From Clostridium ljungdahlii (GTDB lineage: Bacteria > Bacillota > Clostridia > Clostridiales > Clostridiaceae), in NCBI RefSeq assembly GCF_001636845.1, contig NZ_LITT01000062.1:203442-267441 (forward strand): a stretch of 64,000 bases of DNA, in the 5' to 3' direction. The notes beneath the pieces are model-generated. The model was given only the letters and a program-made list of their open reading frames with translations. It ran no database searches and was not told the DNA's origin. A program made the position numbers and the translations under genes. Shown piece by piece: positions 38,133-47,729 of this stretch; the stretch's first letter is position 1; each line of letters starts with the position of its first letter.

Positions 38133-39311
38133 ATGACTAATTGGAAAAAGTATATACCTGAGGGAACAAAGGATATTTTGTTTAATGAATGCGCGGAAAA
38201 AGTGAAGATAGAAAACATATTAAAAAAAATCTATATACAAAGTGGATTTATGGAAGTAAAGTCACCAACATTAGAATTCTATGATGTGTTTAATGGAGAA
38301 AATGCAACTTTACCGCAGGAAAAAATATATAAATTGATTGATAATCAGGGAAGAATTTTAGCTTTAAGGGCAGATATGACTACCCCTATTGCTAGAATTG
38401 CAGGTACAAAATTGAAGGAGGTAGTTCATCCTCTAAGACTTTGTTACACTTCCAATGTGTATAGAGTCAGTGAAAGTTTAAATGGAAAAAATAGTGAGAT
38501 AACTCAATCTGGTATTGAAATAATAGGCATAGAAGGTATCGGAGGAGACGCTGAAGTTATAGTAACAGGAATAAAGGCACTTTTAAGTTGTGGACTTGAG
38601 AATTTTAAAATAGAACTTGGACATGCAGAATTATTTAAAGCACTAGTAGATGGAGTAAATTTGGATTATGAAGAAAGAGAGAAACTTAGAAAGAGTATAA
38701 ATAATAAAAATTTTACTGCTTTAAATAATATACTTCTTGAAAACAAAGATAAATTTGAAGAAAGCTCTTTAAAGTCTTTGAAAGAACTTCCTAAGTTATT
38801 TGGAGGAATGGAGGTAATTGAAAGAGCCTCTCATCTTATGAAAGATAACAAGAGAGCGTTAAGGGCTTTAGAAAGTATAAAAAAGGTGTATGAGATTGTA
38901 AGGAGCATTGGTTTTGAAAAATATCTAGCTCTTGATTTAGGAATGGTACACAACATAGATTATTATACTGGCATAATATTTAGAGGTTACACTCATGGAT
39001 TTGGAGGAAATATATTAAGTGGAGGAAGGTATGACAATTTGATAGCCCAATTTGGAGATAGTCAGCCTGCTACAGGATTTGCTATGGATGTAGATGGAAT
39101 AATCACTTCACTTGAAGAGAATGGACAGTTGTGCTGTGAAAAAAATACTAAGGTTCTTGTATATTATGGGGAAGAAAGTTTTGGAAAAGCTTATGAAAAG
39201 GCTGAAAGCTTAAGAAATCAGGGTATAGTTACAGAGTTAAGCCCTTTTAGTGATGAAAGTAAAGCAAGAAAATATGCAGAGAAAAAAAATATGGAATTCA
39301 TAAAAATATAG
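38133..39311 (+). CDS. hisZ: ATP phosphoribosyltransferase regulatory subunit
   Basis: HisZ is a catalytically inactive histidyl-tRNA-synthetase paralogue that forms a complex with the short HisG. The 392-residue protein has class II synthetase motif 2-like sequence (LRADMTTPIARI) and LDLGMVHNIDYYTGIIFRG, but no anticodon-binding domain. I use ATG 38133, with AAGGAAGTG upstream; GTG 38124 overlaps that site. First gene of a ten-gene his operon read in one direction. Confidence 0.95.
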   Translation: MTNWKKYIPEGTKDILFNECAEKVKIENILKKIYIQSGFMEVKSPTLEFYDVFNGENATLPQEKIYKLIDNQGRILALRADMTTPIARIAGTKLKEVVHPLRLCYTSNVYRVSESLNGKNSEITQSGIEIIGIEGIGGDAEVIVTGIKALLSCGLENFKIELGHAELFKALVDGVNLDYEEREKLRKSINNKNFTALNNILLENKDKFEESSLKSLKELPKLFGGMEVIERASHLMKDNKRALRALESIKKVYEIVRSIGFEKYLALDLGMVHNIDYYTGIIFRGYTHGFGGNILSGGRYDNLIAQFGDSQPATGFAMDVDGIITSLEENGQLCCEKNTKVLVYYGEESFGKAYEKAESLRNQGIVTELSPFSDESKARKYAEKKNMEFIKI

Positions 39312-39326
39312 GAGCGTAGAATTGAT

Positions 39327-39986
39327 ATGTCAAATATGAAGAGGGTAAAAATAGCTTTAACTAAGGGCAGAATTGAAAAAGAAGCTGTAAACATATTTCA
39401 AAGGGCAGGTATAGATTGTAGTGAAGTTATAAATAAAGGAAGAAAGCTTATATTTCACAATGAAGGAGACAATATAGATTTTGTACTTGTGAAAGCTCCC
39501 GATGTACTTACCTATGTAGAACATGGAGTAGTTGATGTGGGGATAGTTGGAAAAGATACTTTACTGGAACAAAATAAAGATTTTTATGAGGTGCTGGATT
39601 TGGGTTTTGGAAAGTGTAAATTTTCTGTAGCAGGACCTAAAAATTCTAATTTTTATTCCGGGTACAATAGAAAAAAAATTGCTACAAAATATCCCAATGT
39701 AGCTAGAAATTATTTTAGAAAATTAGGACAGGATGTGGAAATTATAAAAATAGAAGGTTCTGTGGAATTGGCTCCTATATTGGGACTAGCAGATGCCATA
39801 GTTGATATAGTAGAAACCGGAACTACTTTAAAAGAAAACGGACTTGTAGTTTATGAAAATATATGTGACATAAGTGCCAGAATGGTAGTAAATGTAGCTA
39901 GTATGAAGATGAAGAAAAATGAAATAGAGGACATAATAAATAGAATTCAAATGCAGATAAAGGCAGGAGATATATTGACAAATTAG
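39327..39986 (+). CDS. hisG: ATP phosphoribosyltransferase catalytic subunit (short form)
   Basis: First committed step of histidine synthesis: ATP and PRPP give phosphoribosyl-ATP. At 219 residues it is the short form that needs HisZ, present directly upstream. Visible motifs are [26 protein letters not shown] and the PRPP-binding [20 protein letters not shown]. The feedback domain of long HisG is absent, so histidine sensing depends on HisZ. 15 bases separate it from hisZ. Confidence 0.97.
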   Translation: MSNMKRVKIALTKGRIEKEAVNIFQRAGIDCSEVINKGRKLIFHNEGDNIDFVLVKAPDVLTYVEHGVVDVGIVGKDTLLEQNKDFYEVLDLGFGKCKFSVAGPKNSNFYSGYNRKKIATKYPNVARNYFRKLGQDVEIIKIEGSVELAPILGLADAIVDIVETGTTLKENGLVVYENICDISARMVVNVASMKMKKNEIEDIINRIQMQIKAGDILTN

Positions 39987-39997
39987 GAGGAAAATTC

Positions 39998-41302
39998 ATG
40001 GAAGATAAAATTGTAAAGACAGTATATTTAGATACAGAAGAAGGAAGCAAGTATTTAAAAAATTTTAGAAATATAGAAGAGAGTATACAGGAAGATGTAA
40101 CTTTAAAAGTTTCTAAAATACTTGAAGATATAAAGAAAAATGGAGACGAGGCCCTTTTAAAATATACAAATTTATTTGATAGTAAAGAAGTTACTAAAAG
40201 TAATATAAAAGTAACGCAAGAGGAAATAAAAAAAGCCTATGAGTTTGTAGAAGATGAGTTTATAGATGCATTAAAAATGGCAGCGGAAAACATAAAATTT
40301 TTCCATGAAAAGCAGAAGAAAACTTCCTGGATAATTACAAAAGAGGAAGGAGTAGTACTTGGGCAGCAGATTAGAGCACTGGAGAATGTAGGAATATATG
40401 TGCCGGGGGGAACAGCTGCATATCCATCCTCAGTTTTAATGAATGCAATTCCTGCAAAAGTAGCAGGGGTTAAAAATTTGCAAATGGTAACTCCACCTTC
40501 AGAAGATGGAAGTATAAATCCTAATATTTTAGTAGCTGCTGATATAGCTGGAGTAGATGAAATATATAAGTCAGGAGGAGCACAAGCTGTAGGAGCACTT
40601 GCTTTTGGAACAGAAAGTATTTCTAAAGTGGATAAAATAGTGGGACCTGGGAATATATTTGTAGCTATGGCAAAAAAGAGCGTATATGGACAGGTAGATA
40701 TAGATATGATCGCAGGGCCAAGTGAAATACTTATAATTGCAGATGAAAGGGCAAAAGCAAAATATGTAGCAGCAGACTTGATGTCACAAGCAGAACATGA
40801 TGTACTTGCATCTGCAGTACTTGTTACAACTTCTAAAGAATTGGCAGGAGAAGTAAAACTGGAGCTTGAAAGACAAGTACAATCTTTGGAAAGAAAGGAT
40901 ATAATACTAAAATCTCTGAAAGATCGCGGAGCCATAATTATAGTAGACAGCATAGAAGAAGGCATAGATGTGGCAAATGAAATAGCTCCAGAACATCTGG
41001 AATTATGTGTTGAGGATCCTTTTTCCATACTTGGAGATATAAAAAATGCAGGTTCCATATTTATGGGGGATTTTGCACCGGAACCTCTTGGAGATTATAT
41101 GGCAGGACCAAATCATATACTTCCGACAAGCGGAACAGCTAGGTTTTTTTCTCCCCTTTCTGTAGATGACTTTATAAAAAAATCAAGTTTTACTCGCTAT
41201 TCCAGGGAGGCTCTTTCAAAAATAGGAGATAAAATTATAAAGCTGGCAGAAACAGAAGGACTCACAGCTCATGCAAATTCAATAAAAGTTAGAACCAAAT
41301 AG
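39998..41302 (+). CDS. hisD: Histidinol dehydrogenase
   Basis: Catalyses the last two oxidations, histidinol to histidine, with NAD and a zinc ion. The 434 residues include [22 protein letters not shown], the NAD-site [23 protein letters not shown], and the C-terminal zinc region with [13 protein letters not shown]. Starts at ATG 39998 with AGGAGGAAAA upstream, 11 bases after hisG. Confidence 0.97.
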   Translation: MEDKIVKTVYLDTEEGSKYLKNFRNIEESIQEDVTLKVSKILEDIKKNGDEALLKYTNLFDSKEVTKSNIKVTQEEIKKAYEFVEDEFIDALKMAAENIKFFHEKQKKTSWIITKEEGVVLGQQIRALENVGIYVPGGTAAYPSSVLMNAIPAKVAGVKNLQMVTPPSEDGSINPNILVAADIAGVDEIYKSGGAQAVGALAFGTESISKVDKIVGPGNIFVAMAKKSVYGQVDIDMIAGPSEILIIADERAKAKYVAADLMSQAEHDVLASAVLVTTSKELAGEVKLELERQVQSLERKDIILKSLKDRGAIIIVDSIEEGIDVANEIAPEHLELCVEDPFSILGDIKNAGSIFMGDFAPEPLGDYMAGPNHILPTSGTARFFSPLSVDDFIKKSSFTRYSREALSKIGDKIIKLAETEGLTAHANSIKVRTK

Positions 41303-41332
41303 TAAATATTTCATTAAAAGAAGGTGTTTTGT

Positions 41333-41917
41333 TTGAGGATAGGAGAACTCTCCAGAAAAACCTATGAAACTGATGTGAATGTAAAAATAAATTTGGATGG
41401 CAGTGGAAAGTACAATATAGATACGGGAATAGGCTTTTTTAATCATATGTTGTGCATGATAGCAAAACATGGGATGACAGATCTTGATATAGCTGCTAAA
41501 GGTGATCTTGATGTGGATTTTCATCATACCATGGAGGACATAGGAATTGTCATGGGCAAATGCATAAAAGATTCCCTAGGAGATAAAAAAAATATAAAAA
41601 GATATGGAACATTTTTTATACCAATGGATGAGAGTCTTTCAATGGTATCTATAGATTTAAGCGGTAGACCATATCTAGTATTTGATGCTGATTTTAAAAC
41701 TGAAAAAGTAGGAGAAATGGATACGGAATTGGTAGAAGAATTTTTTAGGGCAGTTGCTTTTAATGCAGAAATGACACTTCATATAAAAGTGATTTACGGA
41801 AAAAATACACACCATATGATAGAAGGAATATTTAAGGCATTTGGTCATGCACTTAAAGAAGCAGTATGTATAGACAGCAGTATAAATGGAATAATGTCTA
41901 CGAAAGGCACTATATAA
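41333..41917 (+). CDS. hisB: Imidazoleglycerol-phosphate dehydratase
   Basis: Monofunctional IGP dehydratase (about 194 residues); the N-terminal phosphatase domain of enterobacterial HisB is absent. Metal-binding motifs are visible: GIGFFNHMLCMIAKHG, HHTMEDIGI and the second-half counterparts NTHHMIEGIFKAFGHALKEA. I use TTG 41333, 7 bases after AAGAAGGTG; GTG 41324 overlaps the ribosome site. A histidinol-phosphatase is therefore needed separately; the PHP protein at 50973 is the candidate. Confidence 0.95.
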   Translation: MRIGELSRKTYETDVNVKINLDGSGKYNIDTGIGFFNHMLCMIAKHGMTDLDIAAKGDLDVDFHHTMEDIGIVMGKCIKDSLGDKKNIKRYGTFFIPMDESLSMVSIDLSGRPYLVFDADFKTEKVGEMDTELVEEFFRAVAFNAEMTLHIKVIYGKNTHHMIEGIFKAFGHALKEAVCIDSSINGIMSTKGTI

Positions 41918-42007
41918 GTAGTTAAGAATTAAGAATTAATAGTTAATAGTGAGTGGAAAGTTGATGGAGATTGTGAACTGTGAATTGAAGAAAAGGGGTG
42001 TGTAAAA

Positions 42008-42616
42008 TTGATTTCTATTGTAGATTATGGTATGGGAAATTTAAAGAGTGTTCAAAAAGCACTTAAATATATAGGAACAGATAGTAAAATAACTTCAGAT
42101 CAGTGTGAAATAGAAAAAAGTGAGGCAATTATACTTCCTGGGGTAGGTGCCTTTCCCGAGGCTATGAAGAATTTGAAAAAGAGAAATTTAGATAAAGTGT
42201 TAAAAAAGGAAGCAGGAAGTGGAAAGCCTTTTATGGGAATATGTCTTGGAATGCAGCTCTTATTTGACGTAGGAGAAGAAATAGAAGAGTGTGAAGGATT
42301 AGGCCTGATACCAGGAAAAATAACAAAATTATATGGAGATATAAAAATACCACATATGGGATGGAATAATTTAATAATAGATAAACAGTGTAAAATTTTA
42401 GAAGATGTATCTGAAAATAGCTATGTATACTTTGTGCATTCATTTTATGGAAAATTAAAATTTAAAGAAAATTTAAATGCCTATAGCACTTATGGAGAAA
42501 TAAATATACCAGCTGTTGTAAGTAAAGATAATGTTTATGGAGCTCAGTTCCATCCAGAAAAAAGTGGTGACGTAGGTATTGAAATGCTCAAGAATTTTGT
42601 AAAGATAACAGCTTAA
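42008..42616 (+). CDS. hisH: Imidazole glycerol phosphate synthase, glutaminase subunit
   Basis: Class I glutamine amidotransferase that gives ammonia to HisF. The 202-residue protein has [11 protein letters not shown], the nucleophile Cys in [13 protein letters not shown], and the catalytic His-Glu in FHPEKSG. Start is TTG 42008 after AAAAGGGGTG. The ~90 bases before it hold several AAGAATTA/GTTAATAG-like short repeats but no clear terminator, so the operon is presumably continuous. Confidence 0.95.
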   Translation: MISIVDYGMGNLKSVQKALKYIGTDSKITSDQCEIEKSEAIILPGVGAFPEAMKNLKKRNLDKVLKKEAGSGKPFMGICLGMQLLFDVGEEIEECEGLGLIPGKITKLYGDIKIPHMGWNNLIIDKQCKILEDVSENSYVYFVHSFYGKLKFKENLNAYSTYGEINIPAVVSKDNVYGAQFHPEKSGDVGIEMLKNFVKITA

Positions 42617-42641
42617 TTGGATGATATAAGGGGGCTTTTGT

Positions 42642-43355
42642 ATGTTGATACTTCCAGCTATAGATTTAAGAAATGGAAAATGTGTTAGATTGTATCAAGG
42701 AAAATTTGAAAAATCAGAGATAGTAGGAGAAGATCCAGTAAAGGTAGCACTGAGTTTTAAAAAAAGCAGTGCAGAGTATATTCATATGGTGGATTTAGAT
42801 GGGGCACTTGATGGAAAAATAAAAAATATAGAAGTCATATCAAAAGTAATAGACGCAAGTAAGATTCCAGTAGAACTTGGTGGAGGTATAAGAGATATAA
42901 AAACCATAGATATGCTTATAGAAATAGGAATATCAAGAGTAATACTTGGAACTGCAGCTTTAAAAAATCCTGATTTTGTGAAAAAAGCACTAAAAAAATA
43001 CGGAGAAAAAATAGCAGTGGGAATAGATGCAAAAAATGAGAAAGTTGCAGTGAACGGATGGCTTAATGTAAGCAGTGTCCATTACATAGATTTTGCAAAA
43101 CAAATGGAGGATATAGGAGTTAAAACTATCATTTTTACAGACATAAGTAAAGACGGAACGCTAAAGGGACCTAATTTAGATCAACTCTTTAAAATTCAAA
43201 ACAGTGTAAGCTGCAGGATAATAGCTTCTGGCGGAATAAAAAACATAGACGATTTGAAAGATATAAGTAAAATGGGTATTTACGGTGCTATTACAGGCAA
43301 GGCTATATATTCTGGAAACATAGATTTAAAAGAAGCCATAGAAATTTGTAAATAA
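42642..43355 (+). CDS. hisA: ProFAR isomerase (phosphoribosylformimino-AICAR isomerase)
   Basis: TIM-barrel isomerase of histidine synthesis, 237 residues. The catalytic Asp near residue 8 ([14 protein letters not shown]), the phosphate-binding ELGGGIRDI, and the second catalytic Asp in [14 protein letters not shown] are present, with [12 protein letters not shown] closing the barrel. RBS AAGGGGGC before ATG 42642. Confidence 0.96.
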   Translation: MLILPAIDLRNGKCVRLYQGKFEKSEIVGEDPVKVALSFKKSSAEYIHMVDLDGALDGKIKNIEVISKVIDASKIPVELGGGIRDIKTIDMLIEIGISRVILGTAALKNPDFVKKALKKYGEKIAVGIDAKNEKVAVNGWLNVSSVHYIDFAKQMEDIGVKTIIFTDISKDGTLKGPNLDQLFKIQNSVSCRIIASGGIKNIDDLKDISKMGIYGAITGKAIYSGNIDLKEAIEICK

Positions 43356-43382
43356 AAATTACGGTAGAAGGTGGAATGAATC

Positions 43383-44456
43383 ATGAGTAAGTATTGGAGT
43401 GAAATCACGAAAAGTGTAGAACCTTATGTGTGTGGTGAGCAACCTAAGGATAAAAAATATGTTAAATTGAATACAAATGAAAGCCCTTATCCACCATCAC
43501 CTAAGGTAATTGAGGCAATAAAAAATGCGGCAGATGAAGATTTGAGGTTGTACCCAGACCCAGATTGCGATAAGTTAAGGAACGTTATTTCCAAATACTA
43601 TGGCTTAAATAAAAATCAAATTTTTATAGGAAATGGGTCTGATGAAGTTCTGGCTATGTCTTTTCTAACTTTTTTTAATAAGGATGAGACTATAATTTTT
43701 CCGGATATAAGTTACAGTTTTTATCCTGTATATGCTAATTTATATAATCTAAATTATAAGCTTGCAAAATTAAATGAAGATTTTTCAATTTCATTTCAGG
43801 AATTTCTAACTGAAAACGGAGGAATAGTAATTCCCAATCCAAATGCACCTACAGGAAGATGTCTTGAAACCAAAAAAATTGAAGAAGTTTTAGAATATAA
43901 CCAGAACAAAGTAGTTATAATTGATGAGGCTTATGTGGATTTTGGAGGAAACTCTGTAGTAGGTCTTATAAAAAACTATCCTAATCTTTTGGTAGTACAG
44001 ACATTATCTAAATCACGTTCTTTAGCTGGAATTCGTGTGGGATTTGCACTTGGACAAGAAGAGCTCATAAATGGACTGAATAGAATAAAGAATTCTTTTA
44101 ATTCCTATACTGTAGACAGAGTTTCAAATGCAGCAGCAATAGCAGCCTTTGAAGACCAGGATTATTTTAAAGAATGTGTTAGTAAAGTAATAAATACGAG
44201 AGAGACAACTGTAAATAAATTAGAAAAGATGGGCTTTAATATCATACCTTCAAAATCTAATTTTATTTTTATAAGCCATGCCAAATATGCTGCAAAAGAA
44301 CTTTTTACAAAGTTAAGGGAAAAAGGAGTTCTTGTAAGATATTTTAACAAGGATAGAATAGACAATTACTTAAGGGTAAGTATAGGATCAGATGAAGATA
44401 TGAAATTTTTTATAGATAAAATTAAAGAAATAATAGATGAGATAGAGAGGAGCTAA
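43383..44456 (+). CDS. hisC: Histidinol-phosphate aminotransferase
   Basis: PLP-dependent class II aminotransferase that converts imidazole-acetol phosphate to histidinol phosphate. The 357 residues show [34 protein letters not shown], and the Schiff-base Lys in [15 protein letters not shown]. Placed between hisA and hisF, which breaks the commoner hisHAF order. Confidence 0.96.
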   Translation: MSKYWSEITKSVEPYVCGEQPKDKKYVKLNTNESPYPPSPKVIEAIKNAADEDLRLYPDPDCDKLRNVISKYYGLNKNQIFIGNGSDEVLAMSFLTFFNKDETIIFPDISYSFYPVYANLYNLNYKLAKLNEDFSISFQEFLTENGGIVIPNPNAPTGRCLETKKIEEVLEYNQNKVVIIDEAYVDFGGNSVVGLIKNYPNLLVVQTLSKSRSLAGIRVGFALGQEELINGLNRIKNSFNSYTVDRVSNAAAIAAFEDQDYFKECVSKVINTRETTVNKLEKMGFNIIPSKSNFIFISHAKYAAKELFTKLREKGVLVRYFNKDRIDNYLRVSIGSDEDMKFFIDKIKEIIDEIERS

Positions 44457-44460
44457 GATT

Positions 44461-45222
44461 TTGCTTACAAAAAGAATAGTTCCATGTTTAGATGTGAATA
44501 TGGGAAAGGTTGTTAAAGGAATAAACTTTGTTGACCTACAAGATGTAGGAGATCCTGTTGAAATAGCTGAACACTATAATAGACAGGGAGCAGATGAAAT
44601 AGTATTTTTGGACATTACAGCTACTCATGAAAAGAGAAAAACCATAATTGATTTAGTAGAAAGAACTGCAGAAAAGGTATTTATACCCCTTACAGTAGGT
44701 GGCGGAATATCTCAAATAGATGATTTTAAAAACATACTTAGAGCAGGTGCAGATAAAATATCAATAAATTCTTCTGCTATAAGGAATCCTAACTTAATAT
44801 ATGAGGCAGCAGACAAATTTGGATCACAGTGTGTAGTAGTTGCAGTGGATGCTAAAAAAAGGGATTCAGGAGATGGTTGGGATGTATTTATAGAAGGCGG
44901 AAGAAAAAATACAGGAATAGATGCATTAAAGTGGATTAAAAAGGCAGAAAACTTAGGTGCAGGCGAAATACTTTTAACTAGTATGGATGCAGATGGTACT
45001 AAAAATGGATATGATATAGAACTTACAAGAACTGTAACTAATCTGGTAAATATTCCAGTAATAGCTTCAGGAGGATGTGGATCTTTAAATGACTTTTATG
45101 ATGTATTTAATGATGCAGGAGCAGATGCTGCCCTTGCAGCTTCACTTTTCCATTATGGAGAGCTTACTGTAGGTGAAGTTAAACAATATTTAAAAACTAA
45201 GAATATACCAGTGAGGGTATGA
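44461..45222 (+). CDS. hisF: Imidazole glycerol phosphate synthase, cyclase subunit
   Basis: TIM-barrel cyclase that with HisH forms IGP and AICAR. The 253-residue protein has the catalytic Asp in [23 protein letters not shown], the second Asp in [15 protein letters not shown], and [10 protein letters not shown]. It uses a TTG start at 44461, 4 bases after hisC with AGAGAGGAGC inside the end of hisC. Confidence 0.97.
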   Translation: MLTKRIVPCLDVNMGKVVKGINFVDLQDVGDPVEIAEHYNRQGADEIVFLDITATHEKRKTIIDLVERTAEKVFIPLTVGGGISQIDDFKNILRAGADKISINSSAIRNPNLIYEAADKFGSQCVVVAVDAKKRDSGDGWDVFIEGGRKNTGIDALKWIKKAENLGAGEILLTSMDADGTKNGYDIELTRTVTNLVNIPVIASGGCGSLNDFYDVFNDAGADAALAASLFHYGELTVGEVKQYLKTKNIPVRV

Positions 45223-45245
45223 AAATATAAACAAAGGTGAAAAAT

Positions 45246-45575
45246 ATGGAAGAGAAAATTTTAAACAATATAGATTTTAAAAAGGGGAAGGGGCTTGTGC
45301 CTACAATTGTGCAGGATTTTCAAAATGGAGAAGTACTTATGATGGCGTATATGAATGAGGAATCGTTAAAAAGAACTATCGAAACAGGAAAGACCTGGTT
45401 CTTTAGTAGATCCCGAAATGAGCTTTGGAACAAGGGAGCTACATCAGGTCATTATCAAAATGTAAAAAGTATAAGTGTGGACTGCGATTATGACACAATT
45501 TTAATAAAAGTTGAGCAAATAGGAGCAGCTTGTCACACAGGAAACAGGAGCTGTTTTTATAGAAAATTATATTAA
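45246..45575 (+). CDS. hisI: Phosphoribosyl-AMP cyclohydrolase
   Basis: Opens the purine ring of PR-AMP in the third step. The ~109-residue enzyme contains [25 protein letters not shown] and the zinc-binding DCDYDTIL...[12 protein letters not shown]. It is separate from hisE, unlike the fused HisIE of many bacteria. I use ATG 45246 with AAAGGTG upstream; GTG 45237 is within that site. Confidence 0.96.
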   Translation: MEEKILNNIDFKKGKGLVPTIVQDFQNGEVLMMAYMNEESLKRTIETGKTWFFSRSRNELWNKGATSGHYQNVKSISVDCDYDTILIKVEQIGAACHTGNRSCFYRKLY

Positions 45576-45595
45576 ATTGAAGGGGGAATATTTTT

Positions 45596-45931
45596 ATGGA
45601 ATTTCAAAGTATATTAGAGGAATTAAGTAAAGTTATAGAGGAGAGAAAAGTAGATCCTATAGAAGGTTCTTATACCAGTTACTTATTTAAGGAAGGATTA
45701 GATAAGATATTAAAAAAAGTAGGGGAAGAAAGTGCAGAAGTTATAATTGCAAGCAAAAACAATGATAAAAAAGAGGAAGTTTATGAAATATGTGATTTGA
45801 TATACCACCTTTTAGTTTTAATGTCAAATCAAAATATAACTTTAGATGACTTATCAGAAGAGCTTGGTAAAAGAAGACAGAAAATATGTAATAAAAAACC
45901 TGAAAGAAATATCATAGAAGGAATACACTAG
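45596..45931 (+). CDS. hisE: Phosphoribosyl-ATP pyrophosphatase
   Basis: Hydrolyses PR-ATP to PR-AMP. The 111-residue MazG-like protein has [29 protein letters not shown] and the Mg-binding [13 protein letters not shown]. Last gene of the his operon; ATG follows AAGGGGGAAT. No simple terminator is visible directly after; the long palindrome at 46046-46270 may end transcription. Confidence 0.96.
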   Translation: MEFQSILEELSKVIEERKVDPIEGSYTSYLFKEGLDKILKKVGEESAEVIIASKNNDKKEEVYEICDLIYHLLVLMSNQNITLDDLSEELGKRRQKICNKKPERNIIEGIH

Positions 45932-46404
45932 TGTGAGTTTGCAGCTTGAAAGTTAACTTATACAAAGCATGTAATGACAAATTTCATCACGTTAAAAACT
46001 TTAATGAGTCTAAAACACAGCTTACTTTTATAACTTTTCTAACTTAAAAATTAACTTATGCGTAGAAATATTTTACAATAAGCAAGTACATTTAAATATT
46101 TTGTATATACGTCTTAGTAGAAAATTCATAAAAAAACTTAGGGCTTTTGAATTGTCTGAGGTACGAGTTTTCAAAAGTCCTTAGGTTTTTGTGAATTTTC
46201 TGTTTAGACGTATCAAAATATTTAACGTACTTGTGATTGTAAAAATATTCGCAGCATAAGTTGATTTTTTGTTTATAAACTTTATGAGTAATCTTATAAT
46301 TTAAGAAAATTTTAAGAATTTAATTAACAAATTTTAAGAAATTTTTTCTATAATAATAAGTATAGAATGTTATATAATAATTTTAGAAAGTTAGGTACTT
46401 AAAT
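45932..46404. other. Intergenic region downstream of the his operon
   Basis: The 473-base gap holds the long imperfect inverted repeat (46046-46270). Its left flank repeats a motif like AAAGTTAACTTATAC (45951-45965) that resembles AAAATTAACTTATGC at the repeat edge. The last 120 bases are A/T-rich with TTTTAAGAAATTTTTTC and TATAATAATAAG, a probable promoter of the PAP2 operon. Confidence 0.45.
46046..46270. repeat. Long imperfect inverted repeat (~105-bp arms)
   Basis: Arm 1 (46046-46151) is the near reverse complement of arm 2 (46167-46270), with a ~15-base loop. Matching blocks, read outside to inside, include ACTTATGC with GCATAAGT, AAGTAC with GTACTT, AAATATTTTG with CAAAATATTT, AGAAAATTCA with TGAATTTTCT and CTTTTGAA with TTCAAAAG. 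A transcript would fold to a very long hairpin. Confidence 0.75.
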
Positions 46405-47088
46405 TTGAGAGTTGGTGTTGCATTGAAGCGTTTAAAATTGAATTTACTACCATTGAGTTTGCTACTAATTATACCTACAATAAATGTGTCCTATGGTTTG
46501 CTAAATAATACAATTAGAGGGTGTCATAGTTTAGTTACTAATTTAGATACGGCCATTCCATTTATAAAACAATTTATAATTGCATATTGGATGTGGTTTC
46601 CATTTATGTTTGTATCGCTAGTATATCTGTGTTTTAATTATAGAAATAGCTATTATAAATGTGTAATAACTATGGTTATAGGTATGATTACATGTTATAT
46701 AATCTATTTTTTCTTTCAGACCACGGTGCCAAGACCTGTTATTAGTGGAAATGATATTTTTTCCCGTGCTGTAAGATTTACCTATAGCTGGGATAAGCCT
46801 TTTAATTGTTTCCCCAGCATACATGTGCTTGCAAGTTATATAATAATGATGGCATCAAGAAAATTAGATAAAAAACCTTTTATAAAATTTGCTATGAATT
46901 TTATAGGCATATCTGTAATAGTATCTACCCAATTTGTAAAACAGCATGTGATTTTAGATATGATCTTTGCTATACTATTGGCAGAGATAATCTATAGGTT
47001 TGTTGCTGGTTTCATTTTGGAAAGGGGACTAATATGGAAAAAGAAATTGTGTTGGTGGTTGACGATGAAAAAGAAATTAGAGACTTAG
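46405..47088 (+). CDS. PAP2-superfamily membrane phosphatase/phosphotransferase
   Basis: The 227-residue protein has about six membrane helices and the PAP2 motifs: TTVPRPVIS (motif 1 region), FPSIHV (motif 2) and STQFVKQHVILD (motif 3 with His and Asp). It may act on a lipid phosphate or transfer phospho-inositol-type groups. The start is TTG 46405. Its end overlaps the response regulator start by 55 bases, a close operon coupling with the two-component system. Confidence 0.85.
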   Translation: MRVGVALKRLKLNLLPLSLLLIIPTINVSYGLLNNTIRGCHSLVTNLDTAIPFIKQFIIAYWMWFPFMFVSLVYLCFNYRNSYYKCVITMVIGMITCYIIYFFFQTTVPRPVISGNDIFSRAVRFTYSWDKPFNCFPSIHVLASYIIMMASRKLDKKPFIKFAMNFIGISVIVSTQFVKQHVILDMIFAILLAEIIYRFVAGFILERGLIWKKKLCWWLTMKKKLET

Positions 47089-47729
47089 TTGAGATATATT
47101 TAGTAAATGAAGGATACAAAGTATTGAAAGCTTCTAATGGTTTAGAAGCTTTACAGATTTCAAATGATAATGAAGTTGATTTAGTAATTTTAGATGTAAT
47201 GATGCCTAAAATGGATGGAATTGAAGTTTGTATGAGAATGAGAAAAAATAAAAATATGCCTATAATAATGTTGTCAGCTAAAAGTCAGGATTTAGACAAA
47301 ATATTAGGTCTTACTACTGGAGCAGATGACTATGTAGTAAAACCATTTAATCCTCTGGAACTTGTAGCCAGAGTAAAATCTCAACTGAGAAGGTATAAAA
47401 GGTTAAATATACCTAAAAAAGTTGACCAGGAAATAATTGAAGTAGACGACTTAGTGATAAACACCAAAAATCATCAAGTAAAAGTTGGTAACAAGGATGT
47501 AAAACTTACTCCAAGAGAATTTGAAATTTTAGAACTTTTATCTTCAAATAGGGGTGTAGTGTTTAGTATAGAAAAGATTTATGAATCTGTATGGAAACAG
47601 GATTTTTTTGAATCTGATAATACTGTAATGGTACATATAAGAAAAATAAGAGAAAAGATAGAGGAAAATCCGAGAAGACCTCGTTTTATAAAGACCATTT
47701 GGGGGGTGGGATATAAAGTTGAAAAATGA
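47034..47729 (+). CDS. OmpR/PhoB-type response regulator
   Basis: The 231-residue regulator has a receiver domain (VLVVDDEKEIRDLVEIY, phospho-acceptor Asp in VILDVMMPKMDG, Lys in VVKPFNPLEL) and a C-terminal winged helix (LTPREFEILELLSSNRG, VMVHIRKIREKIE). It resembles VanR/PhoB-like clostridial regulators. ATG 47034 follows GGAAAGGGG inside the PAP2 gene. It pairs with the kinase that overlaps its end by 11 bases. Confidence 0.95.
   Translation: MEKEIVLVVDDEKEIRDLVEIYLVNEGYKVLKASNGLEALQISNDNEVDLVILDVMMPKMDGIEVCMRMRKNKNMPIIMLSAKSQDLDKILGLTTGADDYVVKPFNPLELVARVKSQLRRYKRLNIPKKVDQEIIEVDDLVINTKNHQVKVGNKDVKLTPREFEILELLSSNRGVVFSIEKIYESVWKQDFFESDNTVMVHIRKIREKIEENPRRPRFIKTIWGVGYKVEK

Noticed and set aside
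40237..41058. 273-codon minus-strand frame opposite hisD
   Set aside because: A low-complexity Ser/Ile-rich shadow of hisD without a start signal.
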